From Blastopirellula marina (GTDB lineage: Bacteria > Planctomycetota > Planctomycetia > Pirellulales > Thermoguttaceae): a stretch of 62,889 nucleotides of DNA. The stretch spans positions 1-62,889 of the forward strand of contig DYLS01000009.1 of assembly GCA_020721965.1 (NCBI GenBank), written 5' to 3'. A program made the position numbers and the translations under genes. Below the pieces are notes generated by a model, which was not told where the DNA came from, made no database searches, and was given only the letters and a program-made list of their open reading frames with translations. Below are positions 17,097-26,303 of the stretch, in pieces (positions within the stretch are counted from its first letter, which is position 1; every line of letters starts with the position of its first letter).

Positions 17097-19289
17097 ATGG
17101 CGACAGACACGCATCAATGGTACTCTGGAGGAATCGATTACTTTCTCGGGCAGAGGGATCAGTGGTTCAATTTATCCATGTTGGCACGCCCGACATCGCT
17201 GCGATTTGCACACTCCCTGCCGTATGGGGCGATCCTGCACGAAGACGGCGTTCAATTCGTCGTCTTCAGTCGCTCGGCGTCTGCGCTCCGCGTGCTACTG
17301 TACCGAAACGTGGAAGATCGCGAGCCGTTCGACGTCGTCCATCTCAACAGCGATGAGCACCGCTGGGGGGACGTTTGGAGCGTCTTCGTTCCCGGCTTGA
17401 AGGCGGGGCAGCTTTATCACCTTCAGGCAGACGGACCTTGGATTCCCGAGGCCGGCCAACGTTTCGATTCCAAGGCACGTCTCATCGACCCTTACACCAA
17501 GGCATTGGCCGGCGACTTTTTGCCGGCCGCCGATGGCATCATCCGACCGCCGAAGTGCGTTGTGGTGGACGACGATTTCGACTGGCAGGGCACGAAGCAC
17601 ATCCGGCGGGACATCTCCAAGACGGTCATTTACGAGATGCACGTGCGAGGCTTCACACAATCTCTTACTAGCGGTGTGAAGTTCCCGGGTACTTATCTAG
17701 GTATTATCGAGAAAATTCCCTACCTCCAGTCCCTCGGCGTCACGGCCGTGGAGCTGATGCCGGTGCACGAGTTCCCCATTTTGGATTGTTCCGGCCAGGT
17801 GCCGCCCCGCCCCAATTACTGGGGATACGATCCTCTGGCGTTTTTTTCGCCGCATCGGGGGTATGCTGTCAGCAAGGAGCCGGGCGCCCAAGTTCGCGAA
17901 TTCAAGGAAATGGTTCGCGAACTCCACAAAGCCGGGATCGAAGTGATCCTGGATGTCGTATTCAATCACACGGCGGAGGGAAACGAGCATGGCCCAATTC
18001 TCAGCTTCAAAGGGCTGGAAAATCGGGTCTATTACATGCTGGAAAATGGTGGTGGAAAGTACCGCAATTACACGGGGTGCGGGAATACAGTCAACGGCAA
18101 TCATCCCATCGTTCGGGAGATGATATTTCATTGCCTTCGTTACTGGGTCCACAACTATCATGTCGATGGATTCCGCTTCGATCTGGCGTCGATTCTGAGC
18201 CGAGATCGTGCCGGGAACCTGGTGCCCAACCCGCCGGTCGTGGAGACGATCGCCGAGGATCCCCTGTTGGCGGATACGAAGATCATCGCCGAGGCGTGGG
18301 ACGCGGCCGGTGCGTATCAGGTGGGGACGTTTGCCAGCTTGTGCTGGCCGGACGGCTTCGCGCACTGCCGCTGGGCGGAGTGGAACGGGCATTACCGCGA
18401 CGATGTTCGCCGGTTTTGGCGAGGCGATCCAGGCATGATGCCCGGCTTCGCCACCCGCTTGGCCGGGTCCAGCGACCTTTATCAACCGGGTGGTCGCTAT
18501 CCCTACCACAGTATCGATTTCATCACGTCGCACGACGGTTTCACGCTGAACGACTTGGTCAGTTACAATGCCAAGCACAACGCGGCCAACGGGGAGCAGA
18601 ATCGCGACGGCGACAACAATAACAACAGCTATAATTATGGCGTTGAAGGCCCCACGCGCCACCGCGGGATCGAACTCATCCGTATCCGTCAAATCAAGAA
18701 CTTTCTGGCCACCTTGCTGTTGAGTCAAGGCGTGCCGATGCTGCTTTTTGGCGATGAATGTCGGCGCACGCAGCGCGGCAACAACAATGCCTATTGCCAG
18801 GACAACTCGCTGTCGTGGTTCAATTGGAAGCGGGTCACGCGCCATCGCGAAATCTGGCGATTCTGCCAAGCCCTGATCCAGTTCCGCCGCCGCGAACCGA
18901 CGGTACGCAGGAAGGACTTTTTGACGGGCCTACCAATTCGGCCGGGGGGATTACCCGACGTGAGCTGGTTCAATACCGAAGGGGACGCAGTGGACTGGTC
19001 CAACGGGGGGCGAAGTCTCGGCTGCCTCTTGGCGGCTTTTCCCCATCGCGAAGATCCCCATCGCCCCAACCATCACATCCTGATGTTCTTTCACCCGGCG
19101 CCGGAACCCACACGATTTGCGTTTCCGGATTACGCCCGTAGCCTGTCCTGGCGACTGTTTCTCGATACCAGCCATTTCCCACCGGAGGACATCTACCCCG
19201 ATTTGGATGGCCCCCCTCCCCCACCGGACTGGACTTTGAACCTGCCCGGACGCACGCTGGTCGTCTACGTGTTGCCCGACCTCTTGTAA
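17097..19289 (+). CDS. glgX: glycogen debranching enzyme, GlgX type (GH13)
   Basis: A 730-residue protein with an N-terminal CBM48-like sandwich (about 45-150) followed by a GH13 barrel. Catalytic residues are visible: nucleophile Asp in DGFRFDLAS, acid Glu in IIAEAWDAAG, and His-Asp in FITSHDGFTL. The NYWGYDPLAFFSPHRGYA segment is typical of isoamylase/GlgX. It hydrolyses alpha-1,6 branch points of glycogen or limit dextrin. The start at 17097 (MATDTHQWYSGG) is a choice; the frame is open upstream and another Met is at 17178. The start of family similarity (SLPYGAILHEDGVQFVVFS) lies downstream of all candidates. No other glg gene is adjacent. Confidence 0.88.
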   Translation: MATDTHQWYSGGIDYFLGQRDQWFNLSMLARPTSLRFAHSLPYGAILHEDGVQFVVFSRSASALRVLLYRNVEDREPFDVVHLNSDEHRWGDVWSVFVPGLKAGQLYHLQADGPWIPEAGQRFDSKARLIDPYTKALAGDFLPAADGIIRPPKCVVVDDDFDWQGTKHIRRDISKTVIYEMHVRGFTQSLTSGVKFPGTYLGIIEKIPYLQSLGVTAVELMPVHEFPILDCSGQVPPRPNYWGYDPLAFFSPHRGYAVSKEPGAQVREFKEMVRELHKAGIEVILDVVFNHTAEGNEHGPILSFKGLENRVYYMLENGGGKYRNYTGCGNTVNGNHPIVREMIFHCLRYWVHNYHVDGFRFDLASILSRDRAGNLVPNPPVVETIAEDPLLADTKIIAEAWDAAGAYQVGTFASLCWPDGFAHCRWAEWNGHYRDDVRRFWRGDPGMMPGFATRLAGSSDLYQPGGRYPYHSIDFITSHDGFTLNDLVSYNAKHNAANGEQNRDGDNNNNSYNYGVEGPTRHRGIELIRIRQIKNFLATLLLSQGVPMLLFGDECRRTQRGNNNAYCQDNSLSWFNWKRVTRHREIWRFCQALIQFRRREPTVRRKDFLTGLPIRPGGLPDVSWFNTEGDAVDWSNGGRSLGCLLAAFPHREDPHRPNHHILMFFHPAPEPTRFAFPDYARSLSWRLFLDTSHFPPEDIYPDLDGPPPPPDWTLNLPGRTLVVYVLPDLL

Positions 19290-19442
19290 AATATCGTAGG
19301 TGGTGTCCGCTCCCCTCTGGTGACAACAGAAGGGTATTGCCGCGGTCTAAAGCCAGGGCGCGTTCATCGTTGGGCTGCGCACACTCGGTCCAGTCGAAGG
19401 CCATTCCGGTCCCACCCCCGGTATCAATGTGGCAGGTGACGC

Positions 19443-20243
19443 ATGCAGCGAATCCAAGTGGCGGGTACAACATTGGCCGTTGAAAAACGAGGCCAGGGTT
19501 TGCCGATCGTTTTCGTCCATGGTTTTCCCCTCGATCACAGCATGTGGGTGGCCCAAATTGGGGCCTTTTCTACGAAATACTTGGTTTTGGTTCCCGACCT
19601 GAGAGGGTTCGGCGAAAGCGACGTCACATCGGGCACGGTGACCATGGAAAGGTATGCCGACGATATCGCCGAATTGGCCGAGACACTGGGCTTGACCTCC
19701 GATGGTCTCGTCGTATGCGGTCTTTCGATGGGCGGCTATATCGCATTCCAATTCCTGAGGAAATATGCGGGGCTGTTGCGAGGGCTGGTGCTATGCAACA
19801 CACGAGCCACCGCTGACCCGGACGAGGTTCGAGAAAATCGCTACCGGGTGGCCACCACCGTCCGTCAAGACGGGCCGAACGGCTTGATCCAGCAGATGCT
19901 GCCGAAGCTACTGGCCGAGCAGACGCGTCGGAACCAGCCGGATTGTGTCGATCGCCTGCTCACCATGGTGCGCCGTGCAGCTCCCGAAGGAATTGCCGCA
20001 GCCTCGCTGGGCATGGCGGAGCGTCCCGATTCCTCCGCACTATTGGCAACGGTCCCCTGCCCGCCCCTCGTGATTGCTGGAGAGCACGACCAACTTTCCC
20101 CGCCCGCTGAGATGCAGGCCATGGCCAGCGCGATTCGCGGCGTCCGTTTCGAGATCATCCCTGGAGCCGGCCACATGACGCCGATGGAGAACCCCGATCA
20201 GTTTAACGCCGTTTTGGGGGCTTTTTTGCAAAGCCTGCCGTGA
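19443..20243 (+). CDS. alpha/beta hydrolase
   Basis: A 266-residue soluble alpha/beta-hydrolase. The oxyanion region HGFPLDHSMW follows strand 3, the nucleophile Ser95 is in GLSMGG, and the catalytic His is in GAGHMTPMENP. The acid is probably the Asp in VIAGEHDQLSPP. This is the form seen in the 3-oxoadipate enol-lactonase/arylesterase-like group, but the substrate cannot be assigned. It lies 153 bp after glgX without a terminator between them, so cotranscription is possible. Confidence 0.8.
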   Translation: MQRIQVAGTTLAVEKRGQGLPIVFVHGFPLDHSMWVAQIGAFSTKYLVLVPDLRGFGESDVTSGTVTMERYADDIAELAETLGLTSDGLVVCGLSMGGYIAFQFLRKYAGLLRGLVLCNTRATADPDEVRENRYRVATTVRQDGPNGLIQQMLPKLLAEQTRRNQPDCVDRLLTMVRRAAPEGIAAASLGMAERPDSSALLATVPCPPLVIAGEHDQLSPPAEMQAMASAIRGVRFEIIPGAGHMTPMENPDQFNAVLGAFLQSLP

Positions 20244-20458
20244 TCGGCCGATTCCACCAGAGCGGAGTTTCGCAAAGCGTTGGCCGATGAGTGACTTGAC
20301 CAGCGAACGCCTTTTACAGCAACCTGTACAGAACCGCATTCCCGGCATTCCCGCCCGTCGGCCCTGGCCTGCCGCTTGCCAGGCTCCAACGAATTTGCTA
20401 AGATGCCTCGGTTGTGGGGAGCGGAGGACCGATCCTTCGGCGACCGCCTCCCCGGTCC

Positions 20459-20541
20459 GGAGGGTATGCGAATTGGTGAGCAGCCTGACTCGAAATCAGG
20501 TGCCCCTCACGGGGTTGCGGGTTCGAGTCCCGTGCCCTCCG
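20459..20541 (+). tRNA. tRNA-Ser (CGA)
   Basis: An 83-nt cloverleaf. The acceptor stem GGAGGGT pairs with GCCCTCC and the discriminator is G. The anticodon arm is CCTGA-CTCGAAA-TCAGG with anticodon CGA. A long class II variable arm (CCCCTCACGGGG) and the T arm GCGGGTTCGAGTCCCGT follow. No CCA is encoded. A family-1 element with its target duplication starts 2 nt after the discriminator base. Confidence 0.93.
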
Positions 20542-20548
20542 CTTAAAA

Positions 20549-20713
20549 TTGGACTTTTGCAAATTGGGTTCACAAACTCCGCTCTCAGCTCGCGGGATTG
20601 AAGAAGGACGGTAATTTACTGCAAAAACGCCCTTCCTTGTTGTTCTGAACTACCCAGAGTTCCTGTTTGTCACGCTCTCTCAGAGGGAGAGCGCACAGGT
20701 TTCAAAAGTCCAG
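20549..20713 (+). mobile_element. family-1 MITE-like element, copy D
   Basis: 165 bp, ends TTGGACTTTTGCAA and TTTCAAAAGTCCAG, in forward orientation. Flanked by a perfect 6-bp duplication TTAAAA (20543-20548 and 20714-20719). It sits directly behind tRNA-Ser, so it may be co-transcribed and removed by 3' processing. Confidence 0.9.
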
Positions 20714-21011
20714 TTAAAACTTTCCCATCTCGTTTGTTTCTCTGGCCTGGAATCGCCTACTAGGCGAAGGGGTGAAAGTTCTGTCCGTGCCAATTGCGTG
20801 GCGCGCGGGCGAAGATTTCCTGGCCGTCGCGGCGCATGAGCGCAGTGCCAGGGCCAGCCAATCTAGCGTCAGATTCGGCCGGGTGATCGCCTCGGGGTGT
20901 TCGACCCACGGCATCTGGAACGGTATGCAGACGCGACACCGCCCTGGCCGCAGGCTCTCATCGTTCTGCCGCGGGAACGCATTCGGCTGTGGACCTTCCA
21001 GACCCGGAGCG
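20714..21011. other. intergenic region, nothing recognised
   Basis: About 300 bp between the MITE-like element and the 3' end of lpxA (minus strand). No gene, hairpin terminator or repeat was seen. Confidence 0.4.
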
Positions 21012-21890
21012 CTAGCCCGTCACCCGTACGCGCCACTGCCCTTCCCCGTCGTCCGCGTTGCTCTCGCTCTCATCGGCGCGACGGAGCTTGAGAGTAGCAC
21101 CGGGCGGGAGGCGACGCTCAGGGATGATCCCCCGTGTCGTCGTGGCCAGGAACTGATAGAAAAGCGAGGCAGGCGGTTCCGCGAAATCGGTCTGCAAATG
21201 CTCCAGGATGTCATTCCACATCAAACCGCTGCGGTAAATCAGGCGATAGGCCACCTTCAGAACGTCAATCGTTTCCGTGGAGTATCCTGCCCGTCGCATA
21301 CCGATTTGATTCAACCCCACGACGTGACTGCTGAGGCCGTCGATCGTGACAAACGGCGGCACGTCGCGCGTGATGTGGGCCTGGCCACCCACCATGGCGA
21401 GAGAACCGATCCGGCAAAACTGGTGGACCGCCACCGCTCCCGAGACGTAGGCACGATCCGAAACCGTGACGTGGCCTGCCAGTAAGACATTGTTGGCGAA
21501 AATCGTGTTATTCCCAACCCGGCAGTCGTGGGCAATATGGGCATTCGCCATCAAAAGATTGTTGTCCCCGATGAGCGTGGCATCCTCTTCGTCCAGCGCG
21601 CGATGAATCGTGCAGTTTTCGCGAATCACATTGCCGGACCCGATGATGACCTTGCCCGGCCGTTCAGGCATGTGCACATGCTGGGGCATGCCCCCCAGCA
21701 CTGCACCCTCGAAAACCCAATTGTTCTCCCCCAGTACGGTGCCCGACTTGATTACGACACGGCTCTCCAGGCGGCATCGGTCGCCGATAACGGTTTCTGG
21801 TTCGATGACACAAAACGGCCCAATCTCCACGTCATCGCCGATCGCTGCCAAGGAACTTACGATCGCCGAAGGATGTATCTTCACCGCCAT
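21012..21890 (-). CDS. lpxA: acyl-ACP--UDP-N-acetylglucosamine O-acyltransferase
   Basis: A 292-residue left-handed beta-helix acyltransferase that begins lipid A synthesis by acylating UDP-GlcNAc at O-3. The start MAVKIHPSAIVSSLAAIGDDVEIGPF matches the LpxA N-terminus; the longer frame was rejected. Hexapeptide repeats (VVIKSGTVLG, IIGSGNVIREN, LIGDNNLLMA) run through it. The catalytic His is likely in NANAHIAHDCRVGN-type sequence (ANAHIAHDCRVGNN here). The C-terminal tail after about residue 265 is charged and longer than usual. An lpxA gene implies some outer-membrane lipid A, as in other Planctomycetes. No lpxD, fabZ or lpxB flanks it. Confidence 0.88.
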   Translation of the reverse strand: MAVKIHPSAIVSSLAAIGDDVEIGPFCVIEPETVIGDRCRLESRVVIKSGTVLGENNWVFEGAVLGGMPQHVHMPERPGKVIIGSGNVIRENCTIHRALDEEDATLIGDNNLLMANAHIAHDCRVGNNTIFANNVLLAGHVTVSDRAYVSGAVAVHQFCRIGSLAMVGGQAHITRDVPPFVTIDGLSSHVVGLNQIGMRRAGYSTETIDVLKVAYRLIYRSGLMWNDILEHLQTDFAEPPASLFYQFLATTTRGIIPERRLPPGATLKLRRADESESNADDGEGQWRVRVTG

Positions 21891-22442
21891 GGCGCAACCT
21901 CCGTGTCTTTTGCCACCGAAAGAACCCTTTCCGAGAACGCCTGCTGCCTGGCAGCCGAGGGAAGGCATGCCTGCAACGTCCCTCGCCCGCGTCATTCAGA
22001 CTCGCAGGCGACTAACCAACGTGGAATCTAACAACTTGTACCGTCAACCTGCCCGCATGGCAAGGTCAAATCGGCTCGCCGTCGCGGATCGCTGCGGTGA
22101 AACCGTCCCGAAGATTCTTCCAGCCATATCTTTTCGAACACCTCCCATTTCACCCCAAATTCACGTTCCCGCATAGGCGTCTTTATCTGCTGGACGCTCG
22201 CTCGGGCAAGCAAGTCGCTAGGCAGGCATGGTCAGTGTCTTGCCAAAAGATGCCAGGTGGCAAGATTCCTCCCCAACATTGCGAATCGCTGGCGGCACGG
22301 GCGGCGGCCGCATCGCAACAGCGAGGTCTGATGCGATTTGACAGCGGCCCATCCGATTGCAAAAATGTCCTTTTCCACCTCGCGGATGGAATGCCGCGAA
22401 GGGTACACCAGCACATCGGCTCAACGAAAGGGATCACGGATC
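21891..22442. other. divergent intergenic region, nothing recognised
   Basis: About 550 bp between the divergently transcribed lpxA and glycosidase genes. It should hold both promoters, but no convincing -35/-10 pair, repeat or RNA gene was identified. Confidence 0.4.
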
Positions 22443-23753
22443 ATGCTTGCCGCTGACTATTCTGCCCTGCGATCCATTCTGGTTCTCGGTGCAGCCGTCG
22501 GTCTCCTGCAAATTCGAATAGCGATAGCTGAAAGGTCTGAAACCGCGACCCTCGTGCTCCGCGATGACGGGACATATCAGAACGGTGGGTATTGGGCCAC
22601 ACCCTTGCCTTGGCTGATGGTTGCCGTGATGCGTGAGGATCCGGCCAGGGCCGCCCTGCTATTTTGCGAGGCCGTAGAGGATTTCCAAGCTCGCCAGGAT
22701 ATCAATGAATGGGTCAACGATAATGCGGTGAAGCGCTGCGGCGTTCACGACTACTGTGCCAGCGCGGCTATGCCACTGGCCGGAGTACGGCAACTGCGTG
22801 AACATCTAACTAAGACCGGCACGCGACTACCAGCAGACCTGGCACATCGCCTGGATGCCGCCGAAACCTGGCTTAAGGCTCAGGCCAAGCGCGTGATTCG
22901 CGGCAGCTCGCGAGTGGGCAAAAACAATGTGCGCATCTTCACGCCAGACGCGACGGGGGGCTATGGCGCTTTCTGGGTCCGCGACTGGTCATACAGCATC
23001 GAGGGATGCCCGAAAGCGTTCTCGCCAGTCGAATTGCGGGAAGGATACCTGTTTCTAGCCGCCGCCCAGCGGTCTGACGGGTGCATGCCTGACCGCGTGG
23101 CGGCCGATGGTCACGGCATTTACTCGCCAGGCGGTGAGGAGAACCCGCTTTCGGCCAACGGCTCGGTCGATCAGTCGCCGTTCATGGTCATCTTGTGCCA
23201 TCAGTGCTGGAAACTGCTGGACGACCTGAGTCTGTTTCAGCAGACCGCGTCGGGGTTGGAAAAGGCCATGCACTTCACCCCGCGCAACCCCGCCAATGGT
23301 CTGGTGCACATCTCCGATGCGAAACTCTTCCGGCCTTACAGCTTCCTGGACACCGTGCCGTTGGTCGGGGACCAACAGTTCGATTCCGTCCTATTCTGGG
23401 ACGCCTGCCAAAAGCTGGGCGAGATGTTTGAGGCGGCTGGCAAACCGGATCGAGCCGCGTATTGGCGCCGTGAGGCCGCGCGCGTGAAGGCAGGCCTAAC
23501 CAGCCTCTGGGACGAAAAACAGGGCTTATTCGTGGCCGCTAGCGTCGATTGGCCTCAGCCAAGCATTTGGGGGTCCATATTCGCGGTATACGCAGGTATT
23601 ACCACCCCGGAACAAACCAATCGCATCGTGCGATACTGCCTGGATCATCAGGACCAATTCGTCTTCCGCGGCCAGGCGCGCCATCTTCCAAAAGGCACAT
23701 TCTGGGGGCAGCCCGAACCGCAATGGATCTCCCCTACTGCAACGTCCAGGTAG
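22443..23753 (+). CDS. six-hairpin glycosidase-like protein, apparently permuted or rearranged
   Basis: A 436-residue protein starting MLAADYSALRSILVLGAAV, with a signal-like hydrophobic N-terminus; AAGGGA lies upstream of the ATG at 22443. The core (about 155-420) has GYGAFWVRDWSYSI and ends QARHLPKGTFWGQPEP, as in (alpha/alpha)6 glycosidase-like proteins. The segment YQNGGYWATPLPWLM, expected near the C-terminus of such proteins after the RHLPKG motif, occurs here at residues about 43-57, before the core. The order therefore looks circularly permuted, or assembled from remnants of two tandem copies. The stop comes soon after the RHLPKG motif, 27 bp before a MITE-like element. The substrate is unknown. 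Confidence 0.6.
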   Translation: MLAADYSALRSILVLGAAVGLLQIRIAIAERSETATLVLRDDGTYQNGGYWATPLPWLMVAVMREDPARAALLFCEAVEDFQARQDINEWVNDNAVKRCGVHDYCASAAMPLAGVRQLREHLTKTGTRLPADLAHRLDAAETWLKAQAKRVIRGSSRVGKNNVRIFTPDATGGYGAFWVRDWSYSIEGCPKAFSPVELREGYLFLAAAQRSDGCMPDRVAADGHGIYSPGGEENPLSANGSVDQSPFMVILCHQCWKLLDDLSLFQQTASGLEKAMHFTPRNPANGLVHISDAKLFRPYSFLDTVPLVGDQQFDSVLFWDACQKLGEMFEAAGKPDRAAYWRREAARVKAGLTSLWDEKQGLFVAASVDWPQPSIWGSIFAVYAGITTPEQTNRIVRYCLDHQDQFVFRGQARHLPKGTFWGQPEPQWISPTATSR

Positions 23754-23779
23754 ATGCCGCGTAACGCCCGCGGTACTGA

Positions 23780-23944
23780 CTAGACTATTGCAAACTGCTT
23801 CATCCCCCTCTGAGAGATGGCTAGAAACTGGAGTTCTGGGCAATTCAAAGGAACAAGGAAAGTTATTTTATTGGGAAATAGCCTTCGCTGTGCCATCTCC
23901 CCTGGGAAGGGGCGAGCTTGTAACCCCAAATTGCAAAAGTCCAG
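23780..23944 (-). mobile_element. family-1 MITE-like element, copy E
   Basis: 165 bp, ends CTAGACTATTGCAA and TTGCAAAAGTCCAG, in reverse orientation. Flanks TACTGA (23774-23779) and TACTAA (23945-23950) match at 5 of 6 bases. It lies between the convergent glycosidase and WbsX-like genes. Confidence 0.85.
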
Positions 23945-24009
23945 TACTAAAAACACTCGTCTAAAAGACAAGCCCCGGAAGCCGCCAAGCAAATCCAAGC
24001 GGAGCGAGG

Positions 24010-25227
24010 TTAAGGCACATCGGCCGGCGGGAACACCTGCTTCACGGCCTCGAGATACTGCATTCCCGTCTCGGTGTCCGGTTCCAGGTAGCTCCCCTCG
24101 GTCCACTCATTCCAACTGTTGAGCGTTATGACGCGAGGGCCATGTGCTTGCTGTTCTAGACGTCGGCGGACGGCACGCAGGGCCTCGGCAAAGCGCTGCG
24201 GTGTGTTGCCTGCAATGGTGTTAGTAAAGGGATAACCGAAATTACCATACTCGTCCGACTGGTCGGCGCGAGGGCTGGAGTCCCATCCAACACTGACGTT
24301 GGGGAAATAGGGGACGCTGAACATCCCTTTGGCCCGATCCCAATAGTCAAAATACGCTTCCTGCACCCGTTGGTAATCCGTTCGTAACTCTGGCAGCGGG
24401 ACATGGTGAATCCAGACGTAAGACGTCACGCTGTCAAAACCGAGCTGTTGGATCAGGCGATCCATGGGAACGGGATTGCCGGTCTCCGGGTCAAGCGGTC
24501 GGCCCCAGGCCACGGCGTTTAGGTGCAGACCAGGAAAGCCAGCCTCGATTGTCCGGCGGCGAAAGGCATCCAATGCGGCTCGCGTCGCCGGGATACTGCC
24601 GAAACTTTCCAGCAGCGTTCCCAAATCGTAGATCGAAAAGTACGGCTTGCCCTCGATTGTCCAGTAGTCCGGTTTCCGGAAATAGCCTTGGATCACGTGA
24701 TCCATAACGTGGTCAAAGACTTGCTGGTCCACCTTGCCCGGATATACGACGGTCCGCGGCGTACCTCGTTTGTAAGGAAAAATGTGGACCCAATCGTGAT
24801 TGGCCCACATCAGCGCGAACTTCATTCGGTCGGCATTTTTCGCCTTCAGAAAGCCGCGGTCCAGTGCTCCGTTCAGGAAGGGCCCATCCTCGTACCAATA
24901 CCAATCGAAAATCATCACCGTAATGCCGTGATCGGCTGCGGCATCGATCTTGCGTTGAAAGACCTGCGGATCCGCCTCATCCTCGTAACCCCAGAGCGGC
25001 ACGCGAGGCTGACGGTGTTCGGGAAAGCGCGGCCGGGCCGCCTTGACCAATTCCCATTCGGTCCAGCCTTTGCCCAGCCGGGCCTCATTGCGGGGATCCA
25101 CATGGTAGCCGGGAAAGTAGTAAACAGCGACCTCAAAACGGTCACTTTCCGGGGGTGCCGCTGTTATCGGACTCACCAAGAGGACCGTTACAAGGACCAG
25201 AAAAGACGGCAATGAGAAAACGAACAC
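24010..25227 (-). CDS. secreted WbsX/GH99-like protein
   Basis: A 405-residue protein. The GTG at 25227 is preceded by GGAGGAGG and opens a signal peptide (VFVFSLPSFLVLVTVLLVSP, cleavage near ITAAPP), so the longer frame was not used. The core shows the family pattern: AVYYFPGYHVDP, GWTEWELVKAARP, FDWYWYEDGPFLNGALD, WANHDW, KPYFSIYDLGTL, and the C-terminal TLNSWNEWTEGSYLEPD. This is the glycosyltransferase WbsX family, structurally related to GH99 endo-mannanases and endo-mannosidases. Export argues for a glycan-degrading role rather than O-antigen synthesis. The substrate is unknown. Confidence 0.8.
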   Translation of the reverse strand: MFVFSLPSFLVLVTVLLVSPITAAPPESDRFEVAVYYFPGYHVDPRNEARLGKGWTEWELVKAARPRFPEHRQPRVPLWGYEDEADPQVFQRKIDAAADHGITVMIFDWYWYEDGPFLNGALDRGFLKAKNADRMKFALMWANHDWVHIFPYKRGTPRTVVYPGKVDQQVFDHVMDHVIQGYFRKPDYWTIEGKPYFSIYDLGTLLESFGSIPATRAALDAFRRRTIEAGFPGLHLNAVAWGRPLDPETGNPVPMDRLIQQLGFDSVTSYVWIHHVPLPELRTDYQRVQEAYFDYWDRAKGMFSVPYFPNVSVGWDSSPRADQSDEYGNFGYPFTNTIAGNTPQRFAEALRAVRRRLEQQAHGPRVITLNSWNEWTEGSYLEPDTETGMQYLEAVKQVFPPADVP

Positions 25228-25301
25228 GGTAGCCTCCTCCTCTGATGGTCGTCTATGCCCTTGCCACAACGTTTGCCCGTACCTCAAACTACTTTCACAT
25301 C

Positions 25302-25339
25302 AGCATCGCCACCAGATGGGAGCATCGCCGATAGATGGG
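25302..25339. repeat. two-copy 19-bp tandem duplication
   Basis: Two units at 25302-25320 and 25321-25339 (AGCATCGCCACCAGATGGG and AGCATCGCCGATAGATGGG) differ at three positions. They lie 75 bp upstream of the WbsX-like gene start. Confidence 0.75.
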
Positions 25340-25645
25340 AGGCTCGTCGGGGATGCAAGCCCCCTCTGCCTTTTCGACCAACACATCGGCGGTCTCCAGC
25401 GTTCGACGGGACTTCTGCGTGTCCGGGCGGATCTCAAATTCTCGGCGCGACTACGTGTTAATGAAGTCGCTTCAACGGACGCTCCTGGCCCATCCCTGCC
25501 CGTCCATCGACCCAAGATGACCGCCCGCGTGCTTGCGGCGATCGGCGGCGGCTCGCAGCTTCTGCCGAATTAAGATCGATGGCTACCAGATGAGATGCCG
25601 CCCGCAGTGCGAGAAGCCCGGGGACTGGCGGGTTATCCTACCAAA

Positions 25646-25716
25646 CTGGGGTACTAGGATTCGAACCTAGACTAGCTGATCCAGAGTCAGCCGTGCTGCC
25701 GTTACACCATACCCCA
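25646..25716 (-). tRNA. tRNA-Gln (CTG)
   Basis: A minus-strand cloverleaf. The acceptor stem TGGGGTA pairs with TACCCCA and the discriminator is G. The U1-A72 pair, D arm with GTGTAACGGCAGCAC and anticodon loop CTCTGGA (anticodon CTG) fit bacterial tRNA-Gln. The T arm is CTAGGTTCGAATCCTAG. No CCA is encoded. Confidence 0.93.
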
Positions 25717-26303
25717 ACATCGCCCGCGCCGATTACCGATTCACGACAGACCATGACGCGGGATTAACCGACAAAACAAATCGGACGATCCGTTTACGAT
25801 CGTACCGCCGTCGGGATCAACATATTCTTAACCCGCACTATCGTAAGATATTGCCTGCTCGAAGAGCCGTCAAGAGCAGGCCACGCCGGCAGGAGGTCGC
25901 GTGAAGTCGTAAGGGGCGCCGGCTCCGCTGACGCAAATTCGCCGCATGGCCGTATTTTTTTCTGAAAGTAGCGGCCCATTTTTGTCCGCCGTCCACCTAT
26001 GGACTGGAAGGCGCTGACCTACGACCATGCCTTCACGCTGGATTGGAATGCCTTGACCTGCAAACAAGCCCGTGCGTCCCGCCGCGATGCGAGGATTGGC
26101 CCCGACCCCGGTCAGACCGTTCTTGCAACAGAGAGTGGAAGGTATAATGGCGGCAGAAAGAGCATGGCGGGCGGGGCGGGCGGACGGTCCAAGTCTCCCG
26201 GCTTTTTGGTGGAGAAAACCCGCAAGCACGGTCGCCGCCTACCCCCTGTGCTTTTTCCGGTGCTTGCTTCACAAACGGACACCTTATTTCGGGCATTCCA
26301 AAG
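25717..26303. other. intergenic region upstream of the FHA phosphatase gene
   Basis: About 590 bp. It contains an imperfect 39-bp tandem duplication (26000-26038 and 26039-26077, aligning TGGACTGGAAGGCGCTGACC with TGGATTGGAATGCCTTGACC). No gene was recognised; the many overlapping frames lack similarity. Confidence 0.45.
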
